From Pachysolen tannophilus NRRL Y-2460 (Eukaryota; Ascomycota; Pichiomycetes; Alaninales; Pachysolenaceae), in NCBI GenBank assembly GCA_001661245.1, contig KV454013.1:1084077-1148076 (forward strand): 64,000 nucleotides of DNA. The letters run 5' to 3'. The translations under genes were made by a program, and so were the position numbers. Below the pieces are notes generated by a model that saw nothing but the letters and a program-made list of their open reading frames with translations, did no database searches and was not told where the DNA came from. Within the stretch, counting starts at the first letter, position 1, and every line of letters starts with the position of its first letter. Shown here in pieces: positions 37,454-47,013 of the stretch.

Positions 37454-39259
37454 TCAATCATCTAGTTCTTCTTCTAACAATTTTGCCATTTCTTCTAATC
37501 CAAATGGGACGTAGACAATTTCTGTACCACTTCCATCTTTTACAAGATTACACATTTTGTGTTCGACAAATTCTCCCAAGACGGTTCTAAAACTGATTTC
37601 GTTACTTGCGATGAATTCCTCGAGACATAAGTTGAATAGGTGTTTGAACTCTAGTCCATGTTTGATGTTTCCTACTAGAGATTGTCTTAATTGTGGGTTT
37701 GAGATGATTTCAGAGTCGTCTTCCATGTTTTGTAGTTGATTTGAAATCAAGACTCTATATAATGATCTTGCATTTGATGTTAATGAGGTCAACACGTATT
37801 TTGCACCTTTTGAACCAACAAAATCGTTGGATTGGCCCAATGAAAGGATATCTTTAAAAGAAAGTTCAACGTTATAGTTTTCAAACGTAGTAAGATCGTG
37901 CCATACAAAATTGAATTCCGACATTTTGGAAGAATCCCACATGATGGGAGTATTTATATGATCCAAAGTTGAAATAAACCATAATTCATTAATAGTTGAT
38001 AATTTGGATAAGATATATTGTGTTCGATCATCTCTAAGGGATTCACCATCAATATTATGAATTAATAATATTAATTTAGGTAATTTTTTAAAATTTAAAA
38101 AATTATGTTGTTGTTGTTTCTTATTCTTATCCAATTTCTTTTTAGTATGGAAATATTTTAAAATTGCAGAGATTAATTCTTGTGGTTGTCTTGGTAATTT
38201 CAATTTTTTATAATTGGGTATTAATATTGGTATTATAATATCCAAAATTTCTTTTAAAGATGTATCTGGGTTATAACCATTAACAACAACAGCTTTTGGT
38301 TTAATCTTAATAAATTCAAACTTATTGGAAATTAAAAATTCTTTAACAAATTCTAATATTATTTCACGTTTAGAACCAACCCCATAAAAACCTAAACTAA
38401 AACCTTGCATTAATTCAAAATACCACTGTGTAAACATTGATCTATGTAAATTAATTAAATTCTCTCTTTCATTATGAAAAAACAATTTATTCAACTTTGA
38501 TAACATTAAAAAATCATGATACTCTAATTTTGGTGCTTTCACCATTGTATTACCAGAAATATTGGATTTTCTTTTCCTATTAGCATTATTATGTTGTTCA
38601 AAAAAACCTTCAAACCCATCTGTAAATAAAGATTTACCATCATCCTTCTCTAATAACAAACTATCAAAATCATTTTTCTTAGGAATTGGTGTAGGAATAA
38701 ATTTTTTCCTTTTCGAAGGAGATAATTCAACTTCAATCTCTAATAATTTGTCTCTAACAGTTGGCATTTCATCAACTTCTGAATTCTCATCTGAATCACT
38801 CTCTCTCAATATAGGTGTTAATCCATCTTTCTTAGAAGCTTCAATAATCTTATCAGCCAAAGATTTCTCATTTTCAGTCAATAAACCGTTAATATCATTA
38901 TCATCTGATACCCCCATCAATTCAGAGAAAAGTGACCTTGTAGCTCTCTTCCTAGCACTTTGATCCAATTCAGTATACGATCTCTTCAAAGGTGAAGGAA
39001 TCCCAGATCTACCATTCGGCGTCTTCAGCGGCGACAGCGATGCCAGTAACAACAACCTATCCTTATTAATCATCTTAATGATTCCTCTCTTATTCGGTGA
39101 TATACTATGTGAAGGTGAACCTCCTCGCCCTGAACGTCCATTCCGTGATCTCTTACTTGGTGACAATATATTAATTATACCAGCTCTTTCTTTAGAACGC
39201 GAAGTGAATATCTCCTCATCGCTATATTTCGCCTGCTCCTTACCTTGCTCTTTAGACAT
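37454..39259 (-). CDS. ORC2: origin recognition complex subunit 2
   Basis: 601 residues (S. cerevisiae Orc2, 620). The N-terminal 230 residues are disordered and basic, with repeated SPSKR, SPNKR and SPLKR motifs that look like CDK sites. The conserved C-terminal AAA+-like and winged-helix part includes FFHNERENLINLHRSMF, GFSLGFYGVGSKREIILEF, AVVVNGYNPDTSLKEIL, LILLIHNIDGESLRDDRTQ and FISTLDHINTPIMWD. Orc2 is part of the six-subunit origin-binding complex. The multiple S/T-P-x-K/R sites suggest CDK control, as in S. cerevisiae, though that is inference. Confidence 0.95.
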   Translation of the reverse strand: MSKEQGKEQAKYSDEEIFTSRSKERAGIINILSPSKRSRNGRSGRGGSPSHSISPNKRGIIKMINKDRLLLLASLSPLKTPNGRSGIPSPLKRSYTELDQSARKRATRSLFSELMGVSDDNDINGLLTENEKSLADKIIEASKKDGLTPILRESDSDENSEVDEMPTVRDKLLEIEVELSPSKRKKFIPTPIPKKNDFDSLLLEKDDGKSLFTDGFEGFFEQHNNANRKRKSNISGNTMVKAPKLEYHDFLMLSKLNKLFFHNERENLINLHRSMFTQWYFELMQGFSLGFYGVGSKREIILEFVKEFLISNKFEFIKIKPKAVVVNGYNPDTSLKEILDIIIPILIPNYKKLKLPRQPQELISAILKYFHTKKKLDKNKKQQQHNFLNFKKLPKLILLIHNIDGESLRDDRTQYILSKLSTINELWFISTLDHINTPIMWDSSKMSEFNFVWHDLTTFENYNVELSFKDILSLGQSNDFVGSKGAKYVLTSLTSNARSLYRVLISNQLQNMEDDSEIISNPQLRQSLVGNIKHGLEFKHLFNLCLEEFIASNEISFRTVLGEFVEHKMCNLVKDGSGTEIVYVPFGLEEMAKLLEEELDD

Positions 39260-39536
39260 CTTTTAACTGTTTTGCAACTACACATTCACACACTCTATCT
39301 ATCTCTATCTCTACCTCTAACTCTTTATCTGTATCTTGTAGCTTTACCTGACTTTATTATTAATTGCAATTTGATATTGATTTAAACATGTACAAACCTT
39401 CTTCCTTATTTATTGCACCAAAAAAAAAAAAGATAAAAAAAAAAAAAATTTCAAAAACTTTTCAAATTTTCATAAATTCATCAAAAATTATTGAATCGAA
39501 GCTACAAGAGCTGAAGACTATCTAGGATATAAGATA

Positions 39537-39934
39537 ATGTTGACATTCTGTCCATATTGCTCTAATATGTTGGTGGTAAGTTTGAGGTTCTTTTTTTTTT
39601 TTCATGTTTAAGTTGTTGAATACTAACTTTGATATAGATCAACAAGACAGATGATAATTCGAATAGGTTTGATTGTCCAACATGTCCATATGAGTTTCCG
39701 ATAGTTGGTTTACAGATGTTTGACAGGAAGGAATTAGAACGGAAACAGGTGGACGATGTGCTTGGAGGGGAAGGAGCATGGGATAATGTTGATCAAACTG
39801 CAGCTCAGTGTCCAGTTGATAGTTGTGGTGGAGACAAGGCATATTTCTTTCAATTACAAATTAGATCTGCTGATGAGCCAATGACTACTTTCTACAAGTG
39901 TTGCAAATGTGGGCATCAATGGAGAGAAAACTAG
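39537..39934 (+). CDS. RPC11: RNA polymerase III subunit Rpc11 (one intron)
   Basis: Two exons, 39537-39575 and 39638-39934, encode 111 residues, one more than S. cerevisiae Rpc11. The 62-base intron has donor GTAAGT, branch TACTAAC at 39621-39627 and acceptor AG at 39636-39637. Exon 1 gives MLTFCPYCSNMLV; exon 2 continues INKTDDNSNRFDCPTCPYEF, completing the N-terminal zinc ribbon. The C-terminal ribbon, QIRSADEPMTTFYKCCKCGHQW, is nearly identical to yeast and contains the acidic D-E pair used in TFIIS-like RNA cleavage. Rpc11 is required for RNA cleavage and termination-reinitiation by polymerase III. Confidence 0.97.
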
Positions 39935-40061
39935 AAAGGGGAACCTGTTATTTATTTACTGTAATATTAGGAGTGTGTTTTTTTTTTTTGGATTTTGTAT
40001 TTTGTATTTTGTTACTTTATATTTTGTTTTAATTACTATACGTTTGAATAAATATAATTAT

Positions 40062-41827
40062 TTACTCTTCTATATTAGATTCTTTCTTTTCATTTGGAAT
40101 TTCAAATTCTTTAAGTTCATCTTTTGTTAATTTTTCAATTCCTTTTGCGGTTAAGAAACTAAAAATTTGATGATCACCATTAAATCCATCAATAAATGCA
40201 AAAAACCCATAAAAGACATTTTCCTGTGATTCTTCTTTATAAATTTTATCATATATATATTTCATTTTAAAATCTTGCATTTCCTTTTCATATTTGGTGA
40301 ATTCTATAGGATTATAACCAAAACTTTCTAATTTCGAATTATAACCTTCATATACAGGTTGTTCTAATAATAAACCTAAAGCAGGAGCTTTTGGAATATT
40401 AATTTTATCTGGACCAAATGCTTGTGAGATTCTATCTAATGGGCATCCACAACGAACAACCAATGTTGCCATTGCAATCATTTTTCTAATTTGATGTAAC
40501 ATAAAAGATTGACCATGAATTTTAATTGAACACCATTCTGTTCCTTCAATAACAAAAGGATCTGATACAGTAATGGATTTCATATATCTGTTACTACTTG
40601 GATCTTTAAAATGTTTTCCCAAGGTATAATTATGGAAATTATGATGACCAATATATTGTTGCATTGCATCTCTAAGTAATTGTAAACGTTCTTGACTAAT
40701 TCTATAAGATCTTCTAAATTCATTATCCAATTTTTTAATTCTTTTAATTAATTTTGAAGTTTCTGTTTCAATCTTTGTATCTTCTTGATTATTAATTAAT
40801 CCATTTAATGCAATTTCAATTTGTTCATCAGATATTGAATTTTCACGTAAATTAGTATATACTGAATCCCACCATTCTTGTCCCTCTTTATCATCTCTTG
40901 CCACTCCAGGAAATTGGATTTTTGCTTCAGTAACTTGTTTCCCCAAAGGTGAAGTAGGTTTTGGAGGTAAGAGTGAATAAGTTGGAAGTAAATATTCATA
41001 AATTCTTGAAGAACACATCTTTCTACAATCAAAAGTTTTATTAACTCTTTCCATACCCCAAACTCTAATCTGATCTGGTAAATGACTATTAATCTTGGAT
41101 AATACTTCAGGATCTTCAATTATCATCTTAAGTGAAATAACATTTCCAGAAGCATGAACACCTTTATCAGTTCTTGCAGCTCTTTGGAAACTTGATTTTT
41201 TCAAATCATTTGAATTATCTCTTGATATTGCTCCTGATTTCACAAAAGCATCAAACAAATCACCTTCAATAGTCTTATGAGGAGGATTCAACTGCATACC
41301 ATGATACCCAGTTCCGCAATATCCAATCAAACATGCAATTTTTTTCTTTGGTTTCCTCTCTTCTCTTGGCAATGGATTCCCATTTTCGTCTAATATACGA
41401 CTAAATAAAATAAAAAATATATAAAAAATATATAAATTGTTAGTATCTTTCAACGCTATCCATGGTAATATCAGAAAAAAGGAAATCAGCAAATAAATTA
41501 AAAAAAAATACAGCCCCACAAATCCACAAACCAATTCAACAGGTTATAAAATATGCTTTTTTTCCTTTCCTCTTTATTGTAAAAACATACCCACGAGTCC
41601 GTTCTCTCACGCCATTCTTTTTCGTCATCCCTATCTCGCTTCTGTTTTTTCTTTGGTTGGTATACGTAATCATCATTGTTTCTATCATTTTTCTTTTGTA
41701 AACCAATTGAATCAACTGGCTTTTCTGTAATTGAAGATGAAGTTGAATTTTCAATTTCTGGAGAAACTTGGGAACCATTTTTTTGCTCAAAAACTGTCTC
41801 CTCCAAAACTTTTTCTCCTTGTACCAT
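40062..41827 (-). CDS. PUS1: tRNA pseudouridine synthase Pus1 (one intron, donor uncertain)
   Basis: Exon 2 (40062-41400) holds the enzyme: IACLIGYCGTGYHGMQ, AARTDKGVHASGN with the catalytic Asp, YEYLLPTYSLLPP, HNFHNYTLGKHFKDPSSNRYMK, KIHGQSFMLHQIRKMI and APALGLLLEQPVY, as in S. cerevisiae Pus1. Exon 1 starts at ATG 41827 and encodes an acidic then Lys/Arg-rich leader (PKKKQKRDRDDEKEW, a likely nuclear signal). The intron has a TACTAAC branch (41439-41445) and acceptor at 41401-41402. The canonical donor GTATGT (41590) leaves exon 1 out of phase; GTGGGT (41594) is in phase but unusual. A one-base slip in the A run at 41618-41622 would also reconcile it. Confidence 0.93.
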
Positions 41828-42019
41828 CTCTCAAAAGAAACCAATATCAAAAAAAACTACCAATCAAGTAACTCTCTCTCTCTCTCTTAAAACGATAAAC
41901 TCCTCTAAACCTCTCCAATAATTAGGTATCCTAAAGGTATTTTATCTTATTATATCCATCTAACAAACTAACTAACTAACTAATCTTTAGTACCGCTTTT
42001 TTTTGGGTTTTTTCATGTG

Positions 42020-42056
<37 letters not shown>

Positions 42057-42457
42057 TTCTTGAAAATTTCCTTTTTGGGAACTTATTTCTATATTTGATT
42101 GTTGCGTCCCAATTTGGAAGTTCAAAGTTTTGTGTTTCCTTTTTAAGAACTAATTTCCTTATTTGATTTTTGTTTCCTAATTTAGAAGTTAAAGTTTTGG
42201 AAATTTTTCTTTTTTCCTTTTTGGGCAAAAGGTGCGAAAATTTCCTAATTTGGACGTGCTCATCTCTTTTCTCAATAGTAAAAAAATTTTTCACTTTCTT
42301 TTCCTGGGCCTATCTATCTATCTATCTATCTATCAGAAAGATAGAACTTGTTAAAAAAGAAGGTTAAGCTGATAATCTGAAACTAGAAGAATAATCTAGT
42401 GTTTTTAGCTTGTTGTGTTGTTTCTTTTCTTTTTTTTTTTGAAAATTAGTTGTTATC
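41828..42457. other. divergent PUS1/NIP7 upstream region
   Basis: Contains a TC microsatellite near 41873-41888, an A run of more than 30 bases (about 42018-42051), two similar stretches (AATTTCCTTTTTGGGAA-like, about 42064-42160) and a TATC microsatellite (42311-42334). No gene seen; a frame at 42013-42294 depends on the A run. Confidence 0.5.
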
Positions 42458-43003
42458 ATGAGACCATTAACGGAAGAAGAGACAAAAGTTGTTTTTGAAA
42501 AACTTGCAAATTACATAGGTAGAAATATTGCATTTTTGATAGATAATAAAGAAGATCCACATGTATTTAGATTACAAAAAGATCGAGTTTATTATGTTTC
42601 TGAGAGGATATCTAAGTTTGCTACATCTGTATCTAGACCAAATTTGATGTCTTTAGGAATTTGTTTTGGTAAATTTACCAAAACTGGGAAATTTAGATTA
42701 CATATAACTTCTTTAGAATATCTTTCTAAATATGCCAAATATAAAGTTTGGATTAAACCAAATGGTGAAATGCCATTTTTGTATGGCAATCATGTATTAA
42801 AAGCACATATTGGTAAGATGAGTGATGATATTCCAGAACATGCTGGTGTGGTGGTTCTTTCAATGAGTGATATTCCATTAGGTTTTGGAGTAAGTGCAAA
42901 ATCTACAAATGAAGCTAGAAATTTACAACCAAATGGAATTGTTGCCTTTAGACAAGGTGATATTGGAGAATATTTAAGAGAAGAAGATACTTTATTCACA
43001 TAA
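42458..43003 (+). CDS. NIP7: Nip7, PUA-domain 60S ribosome biogenesis factor
   Basis: 181 residues, the same length as S. cerevisiae Nip7, starting [80 protein letters not shown] and [21 protein letters not shown] form the N-terminal alpha/beta domain and the C-terminal PUA RNA-binding domain. Nip7 acts in nucleolar and late 60S maturation (27S pre-rRNA processing). It is divergent from PUS1, as in S. cerevisiae where PUS1 and NIP7 are neighbours. Confidence 0.97.
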   Translation: MRPLTEEETKVVFEKLANYIGRNIAFLIDNKEDPHVFRLQKDRVYYVSERISKFATSVSRPNLMSLGICFGKFTKTGKFRLHITSLEYLSKYAKYKVWIKPNGEMPFLYGNHVLKAHIGKMSDDIPEHAGVVVLSMSDIPLGFGVSAKSTNEARNLQPNGIVAFRQGDIGEYLREEDTLFT

Positions 43004-43091
43004 GATGTATAGTTAGATAGATAGATAAAAAGAAGCTTTGTGGAATTGAAAAAAAAAAATTTTAAAGTAAAAATTATAAAATGATTTGCTT

Positions 43092-45098
43092 TTAACGACG
43101 GCCTTTCTTTTTATTTTTCTTATTACCTCCTTTCTTGCTTGTATTAACAGATGAACTGCTTGGATTTGCATTATTGTTATTTGCAATGTTAATCTCTGTA
43201 GTAGCATCTGCAGTACCACCTTGAGTAAGATTTTTTTTACCTCTTTTAGGTTTATAAGTACTTCTATCTTTTAAAGGTAACCATCTTTCAGGATCTGAAA
43301 TCTTATTAACTAAATGATCTGGGATTTTTTTATTTCTTTTTCTTTTTTTAATATTTGAATTAACAGATGGTAAAGAACGTTTTGGTAATGTTGTATTTGT
43401 TGAATCAACAATCGCTTCAGAATTAAGTAACTCATCAACATCTATATTACTCGTAAGTTCATCAATTGGTTTTAAAATTGAATCAAGATTATCATTAGTA
43501 CCATTCAAAATTACTGAAATTAATTTATTATTTGGATTTGCATCATGTAATTTTTGGAAAATCCTATTATAAAAATTAGCATGATTATTGGTTGATAAAA
43601 TTCTAAAACCTAAATCTTCAATAATTTTATAATTATTTTCTAATGAAATATCAACTAATTTTAAAAAATCTTGTTCTTCTAAAATTTTTAAAAAGTTAGA
43701 TAAATTTCTATCCATTTTTTCAAAAATTGAAAGTAATAACAAGGCCAAATTAGGATGTTGAACTAATAATAAATCATTTTCTTTAAATAAACTTTCCAAT
43801 ATTAATAAACTATTGTTATAATTGTTTATACTATTATTATATTGAATGGCAATCAAAGATAAAGCTAAGTTATTTTTTAATTTAATAGCCAATCTAAATA
43901 ACTTGGAAGCTATTGATTTCACATCTTCTTCTTCATCATCTTCTTCTTCTTGTTCAAATATATCAATTTGATATTTATACAAGATGGATAAAGCTGATGG
44001 TAATAAAGAATTATTAAAATTATGCTCATATGAATCTAATTTTTTCTTTTTTATATCCTTACCAATCTTATAAGATAATAAAATTTCATTTTTATCCAAC
44101 TTATAAGTTTGAGATAAAGTTAATTTATTAGAAATATTATTGAGTATTGAAGGAAATTGTAAATTCTTATAAATTAAATTTGGATTTATCTTTTCATCTT
44201 GTAAATATTTGATATAGTATAAATTATTCAAAATTATCAATTTTAAAGCCTTATCTTCATTATAATTATTCAGTTCTATTTCTTGCAATAATTCTTTCAA
44301 AAAAGACTCACCAGTGGCAATATTGTTTTTTTTCAAATAACAATAACTTATTTGTAAAATTATTGGTGATAATTCTTGAAATTTATCTTTACTAGAATAG
44401 TTTTTAACACTTAATTCACAAATTTCTTTAGCTTTTAATAAATCTTCAATTGCCCTCTCATAATTCCCTAGTCCAATTTCTATTAAAGCATTGTTAAACA
44501 ACAAATCGTACGAGCTATCAACGTCTGAAGAGATTGGATTAGAATCTTTAATTGCAATCAGATCGTCTCTCAATAACAACGATTGAGCAATAACAGCTCT
44601 CTCATTTACACTTAAATCCAAAATCTCAAACGATGAAGACAGCGACTGTGATGACAGCGACTGCTGCTGCTGCTGCTGCTGCAGTGACTTGCCACTACTG
44701 GAAATCAAATCACGGTATATCTTCAATGCCTTCTTATTATCACCAATCTTATAAGATTCCTGTGCTTGTAAATGTAACAACGCTACTTCATTGTTGAATC
44801 TATCTTCATTGGCCTGAAATAGAACACCTAATAAATCATGCTTGTTCAATTTGTAATAAATATAAGCTTTTTCCAATAACAATGATGGAGACTCAACTGA
44901 CTCATGAGTACTTAAAAGCTTGAATGCCGCTTGATACTTATCCAAATTAATCAACGATACAAGACAAGTCTTTAATACTTGAACATTTCCTGGCTGTTTT
45001 TGCAAGATTTTCAACGAATAATCATATACCCGTTGATGCTCTTCATTCCTAGAGTGCACTTCCAATTGCTGGAATAGATCTGCAAGAGATGGTGCCAT
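43092..45098 (-). CDS. SRP72: signal recognition particle subunit Srp72
   Basis: 668 residues (S. cerevisiae 640). The N-terminal two thirds are TPR-like helical repeats (LADLFQQLEVHSRNEEHQRVYDYSLKIL, then VLKTCLVSLINLDKYQAAFKLL, LEKAYIYYKLNKHD and so on). The C-terminal part has the Srp72 RNA-binding signature SDPERWLPLKDRSTYKPKRGK followed by a Lys/Arg tail. A Gln/Ser tract (QQQQQQQSLSSQSLSSS) lies near residue 143. Srp72 binds Srp68 and 7S RNA in the cytosolic particle that targets secretory proteins to the ER. The ATG at 45098 (MAPSLADL) is used. Confidence 0.95.
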   Translation of the reverse strand: MAPSLADLFQQLEVHSRNEEHQRVYDYSLKILQKQPGNVQVLKTCLVSLINLDKYQAAFKLLSTHESVESPSLLLEKAYIYYKLNKHDLLGVLFQANEDRFNNEVALLHLQAQESYKIGDNKKALKIYRDLISSSGKSLQQQQQQQSLSSQSLSSSFEILDLSVNERAVIAQSLLLRDDLIAIKDSNPISSDVDSSYDLLFNNALIEIGLGNYERAIEDLLKAKEICELSVKNYSSKDKFQELSPIILQISYCYLKKNNIATGESFLKELLQEIELNNYNEDKALKLIILNNLYYIKYLQDEKINPNLIYKNLQFPSILNNISNKLTLSQTYKLDKNEILLSYKIGKDIKKKKLDSYEHNFNNSLLPSALSILYKYQIDIFEQEEEDDEEEDVKSIASKLFRLAIKLKNNLALSLIAIQYNNSINNYNNSLLILESLFKENDLLLVQHPNLALLLLSIFEKMDRNLSNFLKILEEQDFLKLVDISLENNYKIIEDLGFRILSTNNHANFYNRIFQKLHDANPNNKLISVILNGTNDNLDSILKPIDELTSNIDVDELLNSEAIVDSTNTTLPKRSLPSVNSNIKKRKRNKKIPDHLVNKISDPERWLPLKDRSTYKPKRGKKNLTQGGTADATTEINIANNNNANPSSSSVNTSKKGGNKKNKKKGRR

Positions 45099-45302
45099 CC
45101 TCAAGTCGTAATTCTTCAGTTTAATCTATATAATTTTGATGATTTTTGTCAATTTTTCATCGATTTTTTTTTGTTGTTGATGAAAAAAACAAAAAAAAAT
45201 TTTTTTTTTTGGTTTAAATTTTGACCATTTTGATAACACAATTATTGCAACAGTAATCGGTGGTAATCGGTGACGATAAGGTGACGATAAGGTGTGAGAT
45301 TG

Positions 45303-46895
45303 ATGGATAGGATGGTCAAAGTGATACTGTGTAGAAGAAGTAATGGACTAGTGTCTGTGTTATGGTTTTTGAAGAGTGATTTTGTTGGTTCGAGTGGTTG
45401 TTTTAGCCGAAGTTATTCTACTAGAAATAAGAAGCTTGAAGTGCCCTCATCACGGCCTTCAGTTACTACTCCGTATAAGTTTGGTAGTTACCAATCGTTG
45501 AAGTTACCGGATGAAAAGAAGATTCAAGGATTGCATAAGTTGACTACTCAGATTAATGATTTTAATAGTTTAAAACTAATGCCCGAGATTAGGAATGCTT
45601 TAATTAATGAGATCAAGTATTCTACAGTTTTAAGAAACCAGAATTTTATAAGTAATACTAAAAAAATTAAGAATGAATCTGAGTTAAATGGTTTGATTAT
45701 AAGACCAACTCCAATTCAAATTGCAGCTATTAAATGTATACAAAATAAGAGGAAAATTCTGGCGGATTGTAAAGTTTTCACACTTGCAGCAGAAACTGGA
45801 TCAGGTAAGACTTGGGCATACCTTGCACCATTAATGGATTGTTTAAAACAGCAAGAATATTCTGATGAATGGGTAGAGAAAAATTTGGGATCAAAGGCAA
45901 TGATTAGATCAGTAATATTGTTGCCAACTCATGAATTAGTAGATCAGATTTGTGATCTTTTAAAGAACGTTGATAAAGAATTAAATTTAAAATTTTTTAA
46001 ATGGGATACCAATTCGAATTTTAAAGAGTTTATGGAAGCTTATAAATCCCGGATTGATATCATGGTTACAACTCCTTCCAAGCTTTTGAGCTTAACTGGT
46101 TATGATGATATTGGGTCAGCTAGGGGTTTGTTTCATGGAGTAAAATTTTGTGCAGTTGATGAAGCTGATACTTTAATGGATAAATCTTGGGTCCAAGATA
46201 CTCATAAAGTTATATCTTATATGCAAAGTTTAAATACTTTGGTTTTCGTATCAGCTACAATCCCATCTGATTTTAACAAGACGATGGAAAGGCTTTTTCC
46301 AGAAGCGATTCCAATTACAACACCTTCATTGCATCGGTTACCAAAGGCAATTGATTTTAAATTAATTAATGCAAGCGTTTCTCCATATAAAGGTTCCAAG
46401 ATTAAAGCACTTGCTCAAACTCTTTATGCAATTCATTGTGATGGTACTGAACAAGGTTACGAGAAAAGAGTTTTAATTTTTGTAAATGAAAAAGAAGATG
46501 TAAAAAGTATTACTGGGAAGTTAAGACATGTATATAATCATGAATGTTATTGTGTTAGTGGTGATGATGATATTGAAACAAGAAAGGAAAAAATTCAAAA
46601 TTTTATCAATCCACCACAAATATTACAGAATGATAAAAATGAATTTGAAGGAATAAAAACAGGGTTAAAAATATTGGTTTGTACTGACTTATTGGCTAGA
46701 GGTTTAAATTTTTCTGGTATTAGAAATGTTATTTTGTATGATGTGCCAAAGACTTCAATTGATTTAGTTCATAGAGCAGGCAGAACAGGCAGAATGAACC
46801 AATCAGGAAGAGTGTTCATGATTGTTACCGATAAAGACAAATCACATGTTAAAGGATTACCAAAAGTCATTAGATACGGTAGGAAATTGGGTTAA
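45303..46895 (+). CDS. MRH4: mitochondrial DEAD-box RNA helicase Mrh4
   Basis: 530 residues. The N-terminus is Arg-rich with a hydrophobic helix and RSYSTRNK, a mitochondrial presequence. Helicase motifs: IRPTPIQIAAIKC (Q motif), AAETGSGKTWAYL (Walker A), LLPTHELVDQ (Ia), VTTPSKLLSLTG (Ib), VDEADTLMD (DEAD box, here DEAD), VSATIP (III), VCTDLLARGLNFSGI and HRAGRTGRM (VI). The wide spacing and ending resemble S. cerevisiae Mrh4 (561 aa), needed for mitochondrial large-subunit assembly. The ATG at 45303 is taken; an upstream GTG is ignored and ATG 45312 is an alternative. It interrupts the otherwise conserved SRP72-IPL1/RKM1 block. Confidence 0.9.
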   Translation: MDRMVKVILCRRSNGLVSVLWFLKSDFVGSSGCFSRSYSTRNKKLEVPSSRPSVTTPYKFGSYQSLKLPDEKKIQGLHKLTTQINDFNSLKLMPEIRNALINEIKYSTVLRNQNFISNTKKIKNESELNGLIIRPTPIQIAAIKCIQNKRKILADCKVFTLAAETGSGKTWAYLAPLMDCLKQQEYSDEWVEKNLGSKAMIRSVILLPTHELVDQICDLLKNVDKELNLKFFKWDTNSNFKEFMEAYKSRIDIMVTTPSKLLSLTGYDDIGSARGLFHGVKFCAVDEADTLMDKSWVQDTHKVISYMQSLNTLVFVSATIPSDFNKTMERLFPEAIPITTPSLHRLPKAIDFKLINASVSPYKGSKIKALAQTLYAIHCDGTEQGYEKRVLIFVNEKEDVKSITGKLRHVYNHECYCVSGDDDIETRKEKIQNFINPPQILQNDKNEFEGIKTGLKILVCTDLLARGLNFSGIRNVILYDVPKTSIDLVHRAGRTGRMNQSGRVFMIVTDKDKSHVKGLPKVIRYGRKLG

Positions 46896-47013
46896 TGAAC
46901 AAGTTTGTATATATATGTATATATAATATATTAAAAAAAGAAAAAAGCTAAAAAAAAAAAAAAAAAAAAAAAATAGAAACTGAAACTGAAAAAGAGCTAT
47001 TGGGTATATAGAT

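Noticed and set aside
42013-42294. 93-codon minus-strand frame upstream of NIP7
   Set aside because: It starts at the long A tract and is Lys/Phe-rich low complexity; no family resemblance.
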